Shown here piece after piece: positions 1 to 10,871 of a DNA stretch of 64,000 nt (within the stretch, counting starts at the first letter, position 1; every line of letters begins with the position of its first letter). The position numbers and the translations under genes are program-made. This DNA is from Galeopsis tetrahit. Taxonomy: Eukaryota; Streptophyta; Magnoliopsida; Lamiales; Lamiaceae. The notes under the pieces are model-generated. The model did no database searches and had not been told where the DNA came from. It saw only the letters and a list, made by a program, of their open reading frames with translations. The stretch covers positions 68,268,670 to 68,332,669 of the forward strand of contig OY776128.1 in the NCBI GenBank assembly GCA_963675135.1, read 5' to 3'.

Positions 1-15
1 GGGAGAAAGCTCCAT

Positions 16-1146
16 ATGGGAAACCATGCCTCGTCTGATGTGGCTGGTGTTGGAACTGTTGTGCTCAAGCTCACTTCCGGCAAAGAGCTCAAGCAGAAGG
101 ATGTGCTGCATGTCCCGGACATCCGCAAGAATCTGATCTCCGGCTCTCTTCTAGTTAGTCATCAGTTTAAACTAGTTTTTGAGTCTGATAAAGTTGTACT
201 TAGCAAGTTTGGACAGTTCCTTGGTCGAGGTTATCTCGAGAATGGTCTGTTCAAAATGAGTGTAATGGTTGTAAGCTGTAAAGGCAAGAAAGTTATCAAT
301 GAAAACGTTTCTACTTCCTCTTACATCGTGGAGTGTTCCTCTTTATGGCATTTAAGATTAGGTCATGTAAATCTAAAATCTATAAAGCGTTTAGTAAATC
401 TTGATTTACTTAAAATGAATAATATTGAAACACCTAAAAAGTGTGAGATATGTGTTGAAGCTAAAATGACAAAGTTGCCATTTACTTCTGTGGAAAGGGA
501 CACTGCTCCTCTAGACTTAATCCATACGGATGTGTGTGATTTAAAGTTTGTGCAAACTAGAGGTGGCAAAAAGTATTTCATTACTTTTATTGATGATTGC
601 ACAAGATTTTGCTACGTTTATCTCTTGCGAAGTAAAGATGAAGCTATTGAAGCTTTTAAACTTTACAAGAATGAAGTAGAAAATCAACTTAGCACTCGAA
701 TTAAGGTGATTCGAAGTGATAGAGGTGGGGAATATGTAGCACCTTTTGAACGGTTATGTGCTGAGTCTGGCATCATACATCAAACTACTGCCCCTTACTC
801 ACCTCAGTCTAATGGTGTTGCGGAGAGAAAGAACCGAACACTAAAGGAGATGATGAACGCAATGTTAATCAGCTCGGGTTTACCACAGAATCTGTGGGGG
901 GAAGCTATACTATCGGCTAACCACATTTTGAACAAAATTCCACACAAAACAAAGGATCTGACACCTTATGAAATGTGGAAAAAGCGGAAACCATCCTACA
1001 AGTACCTCAAAGTGTGGGGGTGTCTTGCAAAGGTTGAAGTGCCTGCTCCTAAACAAGTTAGAATTGGCCCTAAAACGGTCGATTGTATCTTTGTAGGATA
1101 TGCACTCAACAGTAGTGCCTATAGGTTTCTGATTCACAAATCATAA
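16..1146 (+). CDS. copia polyprotein part: protease tail, GAG-pre-integrase, integrase
   Basis: This 376-codon open stretch is the middle of a copia polyprotein. It starts in the C-terminal part of the aspartic protease; the catalytic Asp is upstream of the window. The GAG-pre-integrase zinc-binding segment follows (LWHLRLGHVN, then CEIC). The integrase core has all three acidic residues in context: HTDVCD, SDRGGEY and VAERKNR. The frame is still open towards the window start, so the methionine at 16 is not a true start. It ends at TAA 1144-1146. The next open stretch begins in the same frame nine bases later and continues the protein, so the TAA is a nonsense mutation and not a natural end. 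Confidence 0.9.
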   Translation: MGNHASSDVAGVGTVVLKLTSGKELKQKDVLHVPDIRKNLISGSLLVSHQFKLVFESDKVVLSKFGQFLGRGYLENGLFKMSVMVVSCKGKKVINENVSTSSYIVECSSLWHLRLGHVNLKSIKRLVNLDLLKMNNIETPKKCEICVEAKMTKLPFTSVERDTAPLDLIHTDVCDLKFVQTRGGKKYFITFIDDCTRFCYVYLLRSKDEAIEAFKLYKNEVENQLSTRIKVIRSDRGGEYVAPFERLCAESGIIHQTTAPYSPQSNGVAERKNRTLKEMMNAMLISSGLPQNLWGEAILSANHILNKIPHKTKDLTPYEMWKKRKPSYKYLKVWGCLAKVEVPAPKQVRIGPKTVDCIFVGYALNSSAYRFLIHKS

Positions 1147-1155
1147 ATACCCGAC

Positions 1156-2919
1156 ATGTCAGAAGGTACTATGATAGAATCAATGAATGCAATATTCTTT
1201 GAAAATATCTTTCCAAATAAAGATAAAGACGAGGTGAGACCTGAAAATAAGAGGGCTCACATAGAAGTAGAGGCTGTTAGTTCTTCAGCTCAAGAGCATG
1301 AAGAACCGAGACGCAGTAAAAGAGTAAATATTGCAAAAACTTATGGTCCTGACTTTATCACTTATGTGATTGAAGATGAACCTAAGTCTATCAAGGAAGC
1401 TCTGTCAAGACCAGATGCATCATTCTGGCAAGAAGCTATCAATAGCGAAATTGATTCTATTTTGCAGAACAATACGTGGGAGTTGGTTGATCTCCCTAGA
1501 GGTTGTAAGACCTTAGGATGCAAGTGGATCCTTAGAAGAAAATATAAAGCAGATGGATCAATTGACAAGTATAAAGCTCGTTTGGTAGCAAAGGGCTTTA
1601 GACAAAAAGAAGGGTATGATTTCTTTGATACTTACTCCCCAGTAACGAGGATTACATCCATTCGTGTGTTAATTGCGATTGCTGCTTTGCACAATCTCGA
1701 GATTCACCAAATGGATGTCAAGACTGCGTTCTTGAATGGGGAATTAGTTGAAGAAATATACATGGATCAACCTGAAGGGTTTATAGCACCTGGCAACGAG
1801 AAAAAGGTGTGTAGACTCGTTCGTTCACTGTATGGACTCAAACAAGCTCCAAAACAGTGGCATCTGAAGTTTGATGAAACTATGTTGTCCAATGGGTTCA
1901 AGATAAACGAATGTGACAAATGTGTGTATGTGAAAAATACACCAAAAGAATTTGTTATTATGTGTCTTTATGTGGACGATATGTTGATCATGGGCAGCAG
2001 CAATGCCATGGTTATGGAAACAAAGGCTATGTTAAAACGTAGTTTTGACATGAAAGACATGGGATTGGCTGATGTGATTCTAGGAATCAAGATCGAGAGA
2101 AAGTCTAATGGAATCTACTTGACACAATCTCACTATGTTGAGAGTGTGTTAAAGAAATTCAATGCCTTTAATGATCCACCTGCCAAGACGCCCATGGAGC
2201 TCAATGTACACTTGAGCAAGAATCGAGGCGATCCGGTTGCACAACTTGAATATGCAAGAATCATTGGAAGTGTGATGTATATTACAAACTGTACACGCCC
2301 GGATCTTTCCTGTGCAGTGAACAAGTTGAGTAGATTCACTAGCAATCCAAATAAAGAGCACTGGAAGGCTCTTAGAAGGGTTCTTAGGTACTTAAAGTAC
2401 ACTATTGACTACGGGCTTCACTACACAAGGTTTCTGGCGGTACTTGAAGGGTACAGTGACGCCAATTGGATCTCTGACACGAATGAGTCATTTTCCACTA
2501 GTGGATATGTGTTCACTATTGGAGGTGCTGCTGTATCGTGGAGATCAACGAAACAGACGTGTATTGCCCGGTCCACGATGGAATCAGAATTCATAGCTTT
2601 GGATAAAGCTGGTGAAGAAGCCGAGTGGCTTCGAAATTTCCTCGAGGACATTCCATGTTGGAACAAACCCGTGCCTACTGTGATGGTACACTGTGACTGT
2701 CAAGCCACAATTGGCAGGGCTTTGAACGACATGTATAACGGAAAGTCGAGACACATACGTCGTCGACATAACTCTGTTAGACATCTGATCTCGAGTGGTG
2801 TGATGTCAATTGACTATGTAAGGTCAAAAGACAATATAGCGGATCCGCTTACGAAAGGAATAAACCGAGACCAGATGAATAAGTTGTTAGAAGGAATGGG
2901 TCTAAAACCCACAAAATAA
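1156..2919 (+). CDS. copia polyprotein part: reverse transcriptase and RNase H
   Basis: This 587-codon stretch follows the in-frame TAA at 1144-1146 and completes the copia pol. It shows the RT landmarks QMDVKTAFLNG, LYGLKQAPKQW and the catalytic YVDDMLIMG. RNase H follows, with its acidic residues in YSDANW, MESEFIAL and VHCDCQAT, and the copia C-terminal motif KDNIADPLTKG. No further stop or frameshift is seen, so damage to this copy seems limited to the one nonsense codon in the part that is visible. The methionine at 1156 is unlikely to be used as a start. Confidence 0.92.
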   Translation: MSEGTMIESMNAIFFENIFPNKDKDEVRPENKRAHIEVEAVSSSAQEHEEPRRSKRVNIAKTYGPDFITYVIEDEPKSIKEALSRPDASFWQEAINSEIDSILQNNTWELVDLPRGCKTLGCKWILRRKYKADGSIDKYKARLVAKGFRQKEGYDFFDTYSPVTRITSIRVLIAIAALHNLEIHQMDVKTAFLNGELVEEIYMDQPEGFIAPGNEKKVCRLVRSLYGLKQAPKQWHLKFDETMLSNGFKINECDKCVYVKNTPKEFVIMCLYVDDMLIMGSSNAMVMETKAMLKRSFDMKDMGLADVILGIKIERKSNGIYLTQSHYVESVLKKFNAFNDPPAKTPMELNVHLSKNRGDPVAQLEYARIIGSVMYITNCTRPDLSCAVNKLSRFTSNPNKEHWKALRRVLRYLKYTIDYGLHYTRFLAVLEGYSDANWISDTNESFSTSGYVFTIGGAAVSWRSTKQTCIARSTMESEFIALDKAGEEAEWLRNFLEDIPCWNKPVPTVMVHCDCQATIGRALNDMYNGKSRHIRRRHNSVRHLISSGVMSIDYVRSKDNIADPLTKGINRDQMNKLLEGMGLKPTK

Positions 2920-3463
2920 CAGCTGAAACAGTGGTAACCCAACCATGTTGACTGGAGATCCCAAGAACTTGGTTCAATGGGAAAACTAAGCTGTGAATGT
3001 TGAGTTGGAACACTTGGATATTCAAACCATTCCTTAGAAAAGCACAACACCAAGTGTTGTCCCGTAAGATTTGTGGTAAGGCTAAGTCTATGACTTTTAA
3101 TGGTTCCCAAAGACCTCCGGGAGGTAGAGTATTGCGGGATACTCAATATGGGAGTCCACCTATATAAGTGAGAAGTGGGGCCGCTTCACGAAAAGCACTT
3201 ATGAACTCAAAGGGTGTCCATGGCCGAAATGGACAAAAACGTGAGAACGAAACACGTTTGAGATGTTGTTGTGTCAGCACCATTGTCTAAGTACACACTA
3301 AGGAGTAGTAGTTCAAGGCATCGCGTCCACTAAGCCGCCAGTGTACTCGATTGTGTTTGACTACGGAAGGTTCAAGGTCACAAACCACCTTTCCGGATGC
3401 AATAGTGTCTCAATTGAACTGGATTGCGAGTCTGCATGATTATGGGTAGTAATTTCCACTCAT
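2920..3463 (+). other. copia 3' noncoding region between pol and LTR
   Basis: No coding frame is visible. The segment lies between the pol stop and the purine tract of the 3' LTR and is part of the element. Its GC content is higher than that of the surrounding host DNA. Confidence 0.7.
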
Positions 3464-3472
3464 GTGGGGGAT
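3464..3472 (+). other. polypurine tract of copia element
   Basis: GTGGGGGAT sits directly against the TGTTGG start of the 3' LTR. This is the usual place and composition of the plus-strand primer of plant copia elements. Confidence 0.75.
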
Positions 3473-3997
3473 TGTTGGAGAAATTGGGTTTTTATTCAAT
3501 TTCTTAATATTTAATTGATTTTAATTAATCAATTGTTTGAGGGTATGAATATTTAATTTCCGAAGAATTAAATATTATAGGATCGTTCTACTCTCGGAGT
3601 AGATGATCGTAGTATATTTAAAATCTCAAAACTGAATTTCGGTGAGTGAGAAATTAATGTACGAAGATTAAGACAAAGTGATGCATTGGGAGTAGTGTTA
3701 ATAACTATCCCACATTGATAAATGTGAGAATTAACTACCTCCTTATTAATAGGAGTTAGTTAAGAAGGTTCAAATTGTAGTGACTATTGAACCATTTAAT
3801 TAGCCACACGCGCGCGCCGCCCGTCCGGCCGTGCCGTGCCGAGCCGGGTCCGTGGTCCGTGGGCCTTGGCCTTGGATCTTGGATCTTGGCAATTGGACTT
3901 TGGGTGGACTTTGGGCTTGGGCCTGGGGCCCGTCTATGGAAGTCAAGCGGATCAGTTGACTTCTGGAATTTGAATGTCGTCTTAATTGCGTGGAAGT

Positions 3998-4148
3998 TTA
4001 GGAATGGAAGTTACCATTCCTGAAACTGTCATATTAATGTGCTGGATATTAAGAATGGGAGTTACCATTCCTGAAACTGTCATATTAATGTGCTGGAGTA
4101 TTAAGAATGGGAGTTACCATTTCTGAAACTGCCATATTAATGTGTGAC
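3998..4148 (+). repeat. three-copy 51-52 bp tandem repeat in LTR U3
   Basis: Three near-identical units each contain TTACCATTCCTGAAACTG (third copy TTACCATTTC) followed by ATATTAATGTG. The units are spaced 51 and 52 bp apart (TTACCATT at 4011, 4062 and 4114). They lie 50-200 bp upstream of the TATA box, the position of retrotransposon enhancer repeats. An enhancer role is inference. Confidence 0.85.
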
Positions 4149-4200
4149 CAGCCGTTACTGCCTTAAATACCCGTCTGTTCCACACCTGGGTGGCACTACC

Positions 4201-4207
4201 TATAAAT
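4201..4207 (+). promoter_or_regulatory. TATA box of the LTR promoter
   Basis: TATAAATAGG is a strong plant TATA box within the LTR. Transcription would be expected to start about 25-35 bp downstream. Confidence 0.65.
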
Positions 4208-4677
4208 AGGAGTGCATGGTTTTGGGAAAAAACACTTTTGGCATACAACAAATTTCACCTGAGTTTTTCCAGAAAATTGCATACTATTTTCAGCATTCTG
4301 CATAGCATTTTAGAGTGCAATCCGGTTCTAACGTGTATTCTGTTCGCTGGAGCTTTGTGCGCTGCGGTGTTGCTCGTGCAAAGAGGAAGCCGTTTTACCT
4401 TTCGAAGCAACTCGTCACTCCGTGAACACTAGCGGGGACGTGTTTGTTTTACGGGAAAATGTATCACCTTGACTCGGCTCTTTTCCCTAACTTTCTGTTT
4501 ATCTACAATGCTGTCTCTTCTCTTTCTGAACCTGCCATTCTAAGACGCTGCTCAAACAAGGAAGCTGCCTCTTTTGAAAAGTTGAAGAATTCGAAGACTT
4601 TGTAATTTCATTTACTGTCTTTAATATTTTCGTCTAAATTCTTTGTAAGCCATTGTTGGTAATGTATAATCCTAACA

Positions 4678-5214
4678 TCCAGTAAATTTAAACTGTAAGC
4701 ACCTTTGAACACCTGCAACGCCAAAAATTATGAACTCACCACAAAATATTACACACATGAGAGAGAGAGAGGGGATGAAATGAGCTAGTTCTTGCACAAA
4801 TATATATAGGGATAGAGAGAGGTTATATCACTTAAGCTAAAATAAAATAAATAAAAATGCATATTTCAATACATAAATTCTTGTATGCACAAGTTGCATT
4901 TACAATTTTTTGCAATTTATCACATCACTTCACTTCACTTATTAAGTAATATTACTATACTTATAAATTAATATCACATAATCCGACATGTTTGTGAGTG
5001 TAAAATGTTGTGATATTAATTTATAAATACAGTGGTATGTGATAGTATTATAAATTGTTAAAAAGTATATATAATTAGGTGGAAAGTCCAAACTAGAGAT
5101 AAGTTTTGTTATGCTTTTTTTAAAGTGGCAATCACGTTTTGTGTGACTATTGAGAAAAGTTTTGATTATATGCAATATTATTATAATCAAATAATCCCGT
5201 GTATGTATGTGACA
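4678..5214. other. AT-rich flank, no gene seen
   Basis: The segment holds a short GA microsatellite near 4760 and, at about 5075-5130, a degraded match to the 3' end of the ~0.4-kb repeat unit described next. This suggests a still older copy of the array. No gene is seen. Confidence 0.5.
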
Positions 5215-5627
5215 AATTACACATTGTTAATATTTTATTCGATGTTACTAATACATGTGTAATTAGATCGTAGTTATTTGTAACCTTTTTGTACAATATA
5301 TGCTTGAAAGTTTAATGGTAACATGTATGTATCATGAAAATTGATTTAAATGAAATTATAGTCGCACATAATTAAGATATACCAAAAATGATACAAATTC
5401 ATAAGTACCACACCATAATTTAATTCATTTGAATAGCTATAGATAAAAAAAAAAAAAAAAGAGGAGAGATAAAAGTAACTATAAATATACAACACGAAAA
5501 AGTCGATGGGCATTTTGTAAAGGAGTATAGAAGAAACGAACTTCATGCGTAGATATGTATCACTATGTGAAAAAAGTTCAAACAAGAGATAAAATTTGAT
5601 ATTGTTTGATTTCTACCTTTTTAAAAG
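5215..5627. repeat. ~0.4-kb tandem repeat unit, copy A
   Basis: This is one of three recognisable copies of a noncoding repeat. Shared landmarks are TTAAATGAAATTATAGTC, ATAATTAAGATATAC, AATTCATTTGAATA, TTCAAACAAGAGATAA and a T-rich end TTTTTAAAAG. The related copies are 6579-6737 plus 10504-10754, and 18402-18851. Copy A is uninterrupted at the place where copy B carries a Helitron, and it is broken at its 3' end by the 942-bp element. Confidence 0.75.
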
Positions 5628-6569
5628 GGATTGGTCTTATATACAATCAATTCCTTATAGGAATTGAGTTGACTTGGTCAACTTAAATCTTAAATATTTA
5701 AGAATATTTTGAACCCTAAATATTCAAGATTATTGTAAATAAAAATTTTGACTTGGTTAATTTTTTTATTATTATTTTTTTTTTTGTAATTTTTTTTATT
5801 GATAATTTTTTTTTTCGAAATTGTGTGTTGAAAAGTGTAAGTTAATATTACTAAAAAGTGTAACACAATATTACTAAAAAGTGTAACACATTTTTTTATT
5901 AAAAAGTGTAAGTCACTTATAACTAGAAAATGCAAGTTAGTATAACTAGAAAATGCAACACAATATTATTAAAAAGTGCATGTCAATATACTTGAAAAGT
6001 GCAACACAATATTTTAATGAAAAGTGTAAGTTATTATAACTGAAAAGTGTAACAAAATACGAGTAAAAAGTGTAACTGACATTACTAAAAAGTGTAAGTC
6101 ACTATAACTGAACATATTGTTGAAAATTGTAAGTCACTACAACTGAAAAGTGCAACAAAATATGACTAAAAGGTGTAGCATAACATTACTAAAAAGTGTA
6201 AGTCAATATAACTAAAAAATATTGTTGAAAATAGTAAGTCACTACAACTGAAAAGTGCAACAAAATATGTGTAACATAACATCACTAACAAGTGTATGTC
6301 ATTATAACTGAAATTATTATTGCAAATATTGCAAAATAACATGCTAAAATTACACTTTCCCTTATTTTCAACATGCACTTTTATAATTAAAAAAAAATAT
6401 ATATGTAAAAATTGTTAGATGTAAGAGTTGAACACTAGACCTCAACATAAAAAAAGCTATTCTCAACCATTTAAGCTACATAAATTATTATACATAATTT
6501 TCGCGTATTTTATTTTTATTATCAATACTACCAATTTTTTAAAATTTACTCAATTCCTTATACCTACTC
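5628..6569. mobile_element. 942-bp non-autonomous DNA element with 9-bp TSD (MULE-like)
   Basis: The 9-bp sequence TTTTAAAAG is present on both sides (5619-5627 and 6570-6578). Removing the insert and one TSD rebuilds the continuous repeat (A joined to B), as in the junction of copies B and C. Near the ends an inverted repeat is visible (TATAGGAATTGAGT at 5656-5669 against its complement near 6549-6562), with about 20 extra bases on the left side. A 9-bp TSD fits Mutator-like elements. Terminal repeats are weak and no transposase is present. Confidence 0.65.
5820..6330. repeat. degenerate AAAAAGTGTAAC minisatellite
   Basis: Fifteen or more variants of AAAAAGTGTAA(C/G)T/ACAC alternate with CAATATTACT, TCACTATAACTG and related spacers, giving a loose 25-35 bp period. 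It lies wholly inside the 942-bp element and makes up more than half of it. Confidence 0.75.
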
Positions 6570-6578
6570 TTTTAAAAG

Positions 6579-6737
6579 CGGCTGTTGTATGGTTATATTG
6601 AAATAAGTGAGCATTGTTTATATAAATTGTACTCCGTACCTTACATTTGTGTATGATTGATAACATTTGTATGTACTTTAAAGTTTAATTGTAAAATATA
6701 TTAAGAAAAAATATTTAAATGAAATTATAGTCGCACA
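6579..6737. repeat. ~0.4-kb repeat unit, copy B, left part
   Basis: It begins with the end of the previous unit (GGCTGTTGTATGGTTATATTG), then the unit start AAATAAGTGAGCATTGTTTA. It is cut at GTCGCACA by a Helitron and resumes at 10504. Confidence 0.75.
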
Positions 6738-7529
6738 TCTTAATACTCTATATTTGTGAGAATATAATGGGACACGTGTCACAATTTCAACACTATATCA
6801 CAATCTCTTTCTTCACCAAAATCGTCTATTTCAAAATTCCTCCATTCTCAGGCATTCTGATTTAAAAAATAATTTTTTCATATTTTAATCTCAAAATAAT
6901 AATTTAAATATTATCTACTCATAATTATTATTTTTAAATTTAAAATTCTAATTATTATTTTTAATTTTTTTTTTTAAACTTTAATCACATCATTATTTAT
7001 TTTTTTAAATTTAATAACGCTATTCTATTCTTAAAAGCACTCTAATCAAATCAATAAATCTATATTATCTATTCTTCCTCTATTCCCCTTTTTAATACCC
7101 CATGGTTAACCCAATTTTTACTTAAATCTGGTACTCTGCATTCTTATTAAAAAAAAAAATCAATTCTTCTATTTTAAAATTTAAATTTTGAATAACCATA
7201 ATTATCTCAACAGTTAAATCTCTAATCCTTTTTATATACGATCACTCATTATTTTATCTTCAGCCACTCTCTCAGTATAAAAAAACTTCAAAGTTTCTTT
7301 CAGCAATTACATTATTTGTAATTGTACTTTCATTTTTTTTTTTTTATCAATTTTTTCTCATTCTTTTTCTATTTAATAATTTTTTGCAGCGTTCTTTCTT
7401 TCATTCAATTTTTTTTTTTGTTCCTCATTCTTTTTCTATTTCTATTTAATAATTTTTTGCTTTTATTTTTTTTCCAATTTTATCTCATAGGAATAGGAAA
7501 GAGTAATATTTACTCATTCAATATATAGG

Positions 7530-8110
7530 TTGGCAATCTTCCAGAGGTGAATGATTTTAAAAAGAGGTATATATAATTTGAATTATAATTCTTTTATTTT
7601 TTCTCTTTCATTAAATTTAAATTTTTAGGTGATTTTTGGGAGGTTAATGATTTTTACTTTTTCCCTTTTATTAAATTTTTAGGTGGTGAATGATTTTTAT
7701 AAAGAGGTATGTTTGATTTTTTCCTTTTTATTAAATTTTCAGATGATTTTTCAGGGATAAATAATTTTAAAAATAGGTCTACATAATTTTAATAATTCTT
7801 CTTTTATTTTTCTTCAATCATTAAATTTAAATTTTCAAGTGAATTTTTTGAAGATTAATGATTTTTACTTTTTCTCTTTTATTAAAATTTTAGGTGGTGC
7901 ATAATTTTTAAAAAGAGGCATGTTTAATTTTTCCCGTTTATTAAATTTTCAGGCGATTTTCCATAGATTAAGTTGAATTATTTTACTTTATATTATTTTT
8001 CTGAATCTTCTCTTACTTTTTCATTTTTTATTAAATTTTGAGGTGATTTTTCAGGGATAAATAATTTTAAAAAGAGTTTTGTTTAATTTGAATTATTTTA
8101 TTTTATTTTC
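7530..8110. repeat. tandem repeats inside Helitron, block 1
   Basis: About 90-130 bp imperfect units contain TTTATTAAATTTTTAGGTG followed by GATTTTT and AAAAAGAGGTAT. Several copies follow each other. They are intron-like in composition but encode nothing. Confidence 0.65.
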
Positions 8111-8489
8111 AAAACTTCTATTTTATCTATTTATTATTTATTGAATTAAATTAGTGTATTTCCGCTCAATTTAATTTCTTCATTGTTTGTTTTTATGCAA
8201 TTTTTTCTCATTCTTTTTCTATTTAATAATTTTTTGTTTTCATTTTTTCTTTCAATTTTATTACTCCATGTTTTTAGTTTTACTTACATTTTTTTTTCTG
8301 TAATTTTTTCTCATGCTTTTTTAATAGAATGGAGAATTTTTTTTGCTGTATATATGATTTGAATTATAAATTATTTTATTTTATATTAATGCGTAATAAA
8401 TTTAATTATAATTTTTTTTATCAATTCACGCTTCTAGCTAAACATTTAATTTTTATTTTATGATATATTTAATTTAATTATGTTACCAA

Positions 8490-9060
8490 TATTGTGGCAG
8501 GGAATATATATGAATTTCTATTTTATGAAATATTTTATTTAGTATATATGATTTAAATTATAAATTATTTTATTTTATATTAATGTGTAATAAACAATTT
8601 ACGCTTCTATCAAAGATAAACCTTTAATTTTTATTAGTTATGTTACGAATGAATTTGGGGATATATATGAATTTCTATTTTATAAAATATTTTATTTAGT
8701 TATGTGTAAATTTGGGGATATATATGAATTTATATTTTATGAAATATTTTATTTAGTGATATATATATGAATTTGGGGATATATGATTTCTATTTTATGA
8801 AATATTTTATTTAGTTATGTTACGATATTGTGACAGGGGATATATATGAATTTCAAATATATATGAATTTCCATTATTTATATGTGTGATATCTTTTAAA
8901 TATATGAATTTCCATCTGTATTTCAAATATATATGAATTTCTATCATTTATATGTATCTTTTAAATATATGAATTTCCATCTGTATTTCAAATATATATG
9001 AATTTCTATCATTTATATGTGTGATATCTTTTAAATATATGAATTTCCATCTTTTATATT
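8490..9060. repeat. tandem repeats inside Helitron, block 2
   Basis: Two repeat types occur. The first (8490-8830) has GAATTTCTATTTTATGAAAT followed by ATTTTATTTAG, in about four copies. The second (8840-9050) has TTTCAAATATATATGAATTT followed by TTTATATGTGTGATATCTTT, in about three copies. Confidence 0.75.
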
Positions 9061-10472
9061 TGATTTTCAAGCCCTAAGTTGAAAACTATAATTATTTTAA
9101 TTCTAGAAGAAAATGATTTTTATTTTTAATATTTCAAAATTTTTGAATCAATATTTTTTTAAGTTTATTTTATAATCTAAACCCAAATGTAAAACTATTA
9201 AATAATCATATATATATATATATATATAATTTATGAGATATAGAGTGTGAATGTATTGTATTATGAAATAATTTTAAAAACTTTGTAAGATATATAGATT
9301 ATTGTGGAGGATTTTAGAGAATTTTTAGTAATCGTCAATAAAAAAAACAACAAGACAGTGAGTGTATTTTAAAATAATTTAAGAAACTTTATTTAGAAAA
9401 ATTTAGTAATTGTTAATAAAAAAATTTAAAATCTTCCAACTAACTTTGATTATTGAAGTGTCGAATAAATATGAAGAGTGATATAATCTCTAAAAAGGGA
9501 AATTTGATAAAATTATGCAATTATTTGTTATAATATAATTGTTTATAATAATTTATTTATTTTTTATAAATATTTTTTATTTTTTATTTTTGTTTATATA
9601 ATATTAATTTATTATATTTAAAGATATCATTGTATTTGGGATTAGAGATTATGTTTATTTAGTTGAGATACAATTAATAATCATGCAATTATTTGTTATA
9701 ATATAATAGTTTTTAATAATTTATTTATTTTTTATAAATTTGTTTATATTTTATTATTGTTTATATAATATTAATTTATTATATTTAAAGATGAAAAAAA
9801 CTTGACATGAAAATTAAGGACTACAAATACCTATAACCCCACCAATATTCTACTTTAGAATTTTGATTTATAATTTTAAAATCTTACCCTATAAATACCT
9901 ATAAACCCTATAAAAGTCAATTATATAAATATTTACAAACTCTATATATAGATAACTATAAAAACCTATATAAATTTCATACTATTACTATGAAATTAAA
10001 TCATACCCTACTTAAATTTCAAAACAAACATAAAACATATAAGTCATTAATATTTCAAAATCTACTCCATATTTTAAAATCCCAAAACAAACATTCCCTA
10101 AATTTTATAGAAAACATTTTTCTATTTTATTATATTTTGTCATTGCAGAAAACAATGACAATATACTACAAACGTTGGGAAGGTTTTAGAAATTTATAAT
10201 TTTTTATATTTTTTTATTAATGAAATTATTTCATAATGACCTTTATAATTATCTTACTTATTAAAATTATTTTCTTAATTTTAAAAATTAAAATTAAAAT
10301 TTTATTAATTTTAAAAATTAAAATTAAAATTTTATTAATGCATATATTATTAATATATTAAAAAATATTATAATATATAAAAATATAAATACAATAATAT
10401 ATACTCACGTACCTTAACAATGAAGAAATATAAAATTAATATAATATTTAAAATTATTATTTTAATAAATCC

Positions 10473-10503
10473 ACCCCCACGTAAAACGCGGGTATAGAGC
10501 TAG
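10473..10503 (+). other. Helitron 3' hairpin and CTAG terminus
   Basis: ACCC and CGT pair with ACG and GGGT around an AAA loop (10473-10493). ATAGAG and the terminal CTAG follow, then host T. This is the normal geometry of a Helitron rolling-circle terminator. Confidence 0.8.
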
Positions 10504-10754
10504 TAATTAAGATATACTCCATAATTTATTTATTTGAATGGTTTGCTATACAAAATTGGAGGAGAGATAAATTAAAGTAATTGTAAATTAACAACACGAA
10601 AATATTTGATGAGATTTTTGCAAGACATATATAAATGGTCTTCATGTGTAGATTTGTATCATGTGAGATAATTCAAACAAGAGATAATATTTGATATTGT
10701 TTGATTTCAACTTTTTAAAGTAGTTACCGGCTATTGTATGGTTGTGCTGATGAA
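10504..10754. repeat. ~0.4-kb repeat unit, copy B, right part
   Basis: It resumes at TAATTAAGATATACTCC and runs to CTATTGTATGGTTGTGCTGATGAA, where the LINE enters. The next unit resumes at 18402. Confidence 0.75.
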
Positions 10755-10871
10755 TATATATATATTTTTTATCAGTAAAGTTGATTCAATTAAAACTCAG
10801 AACTTTTTGGGCATAAGGTATACCCAATACAATTACAAAAGTCCCAGTGTTAGGTAATTGGGACGGTTCCC

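Larger units (their letters stand above)
1..4677 (+). mobile_element. Ty1/copia LTR retrotransposon, 5'-truncated by window edge
   Basis: The domain order protease tail, GAG-pre-integrase, integrase, reverse transcriptase, RNase H is that of Ty1/copia (Pseudoviridae). After the coding part come about 550 bp of noncoding sequence, a purine-rich tract and one 1.2-kb LTR with TG...CA ends. The 5' LTR, gag and most of the protease lie outside the window, so the target-site duplication cannot be tested. The element is probably dead, because its single pol frame contains an in-frame stop (1144-1146). Confidence 0.93.
3473..4677 (+). repeat. 3' LTR of the copia element (about 1205 bp)
   Basis: It begins TGTTGGAG directly after the purine tract and ends CCTAACA, so it has TG...CA termini with a short imperfect inverted repeat. 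It holds a TATA box (4201) and a 51-52 bp triplication just upstream of it. The 5' LTR is not in the window, so the end at 4677 rests on the terminal motif only. Confidence 0.8.
6738..10503 (+). mobile_element. Helitron, 3766 bp, non-autonomous
   Basis: The element starts TCTTAATACTCTATATTT and ends CTAG, with a short hairpin 6 bases before the end, and sits exactly between host A and T. Copies A (5368/5369) and C of the host repeat provide the empty site, where GTCGCACAT runs straight into AATTAAGATATAC. TC...CTRR ends, A/T insertion and lack of TSD are the defining Helitron features. No Rep/helicase frame is seen. The interior is AT-rich tandem repeats only. Confidence 0.9.

Noticed and set aside
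4190..4432. 80-codon frame inside the copia LTR
   Set aside because: It spans the TATA box and the expected transcript leader, and LTRs do not normally encode protein.
5815..6330. regular AAAAAGTGTAAC repeats as a CRISPR-like array
   Set aside because: Units and spacers are both degenerate and similar to each other, the host is a plant, and the array lies within a transposon-like insert.
7322..7528. 68-codon Phe/Leu-rich frame that looks like a membrane peptide
   Set aside because: It is a translation of T-rich Helitron interior and has no real protein character.
9200..9230. AT microsatellite as a possible origin or matrix attachment site
   Set aside because: Simple (TA)n inside the AT-rich Helitron; nothing beyond composition supports a function.
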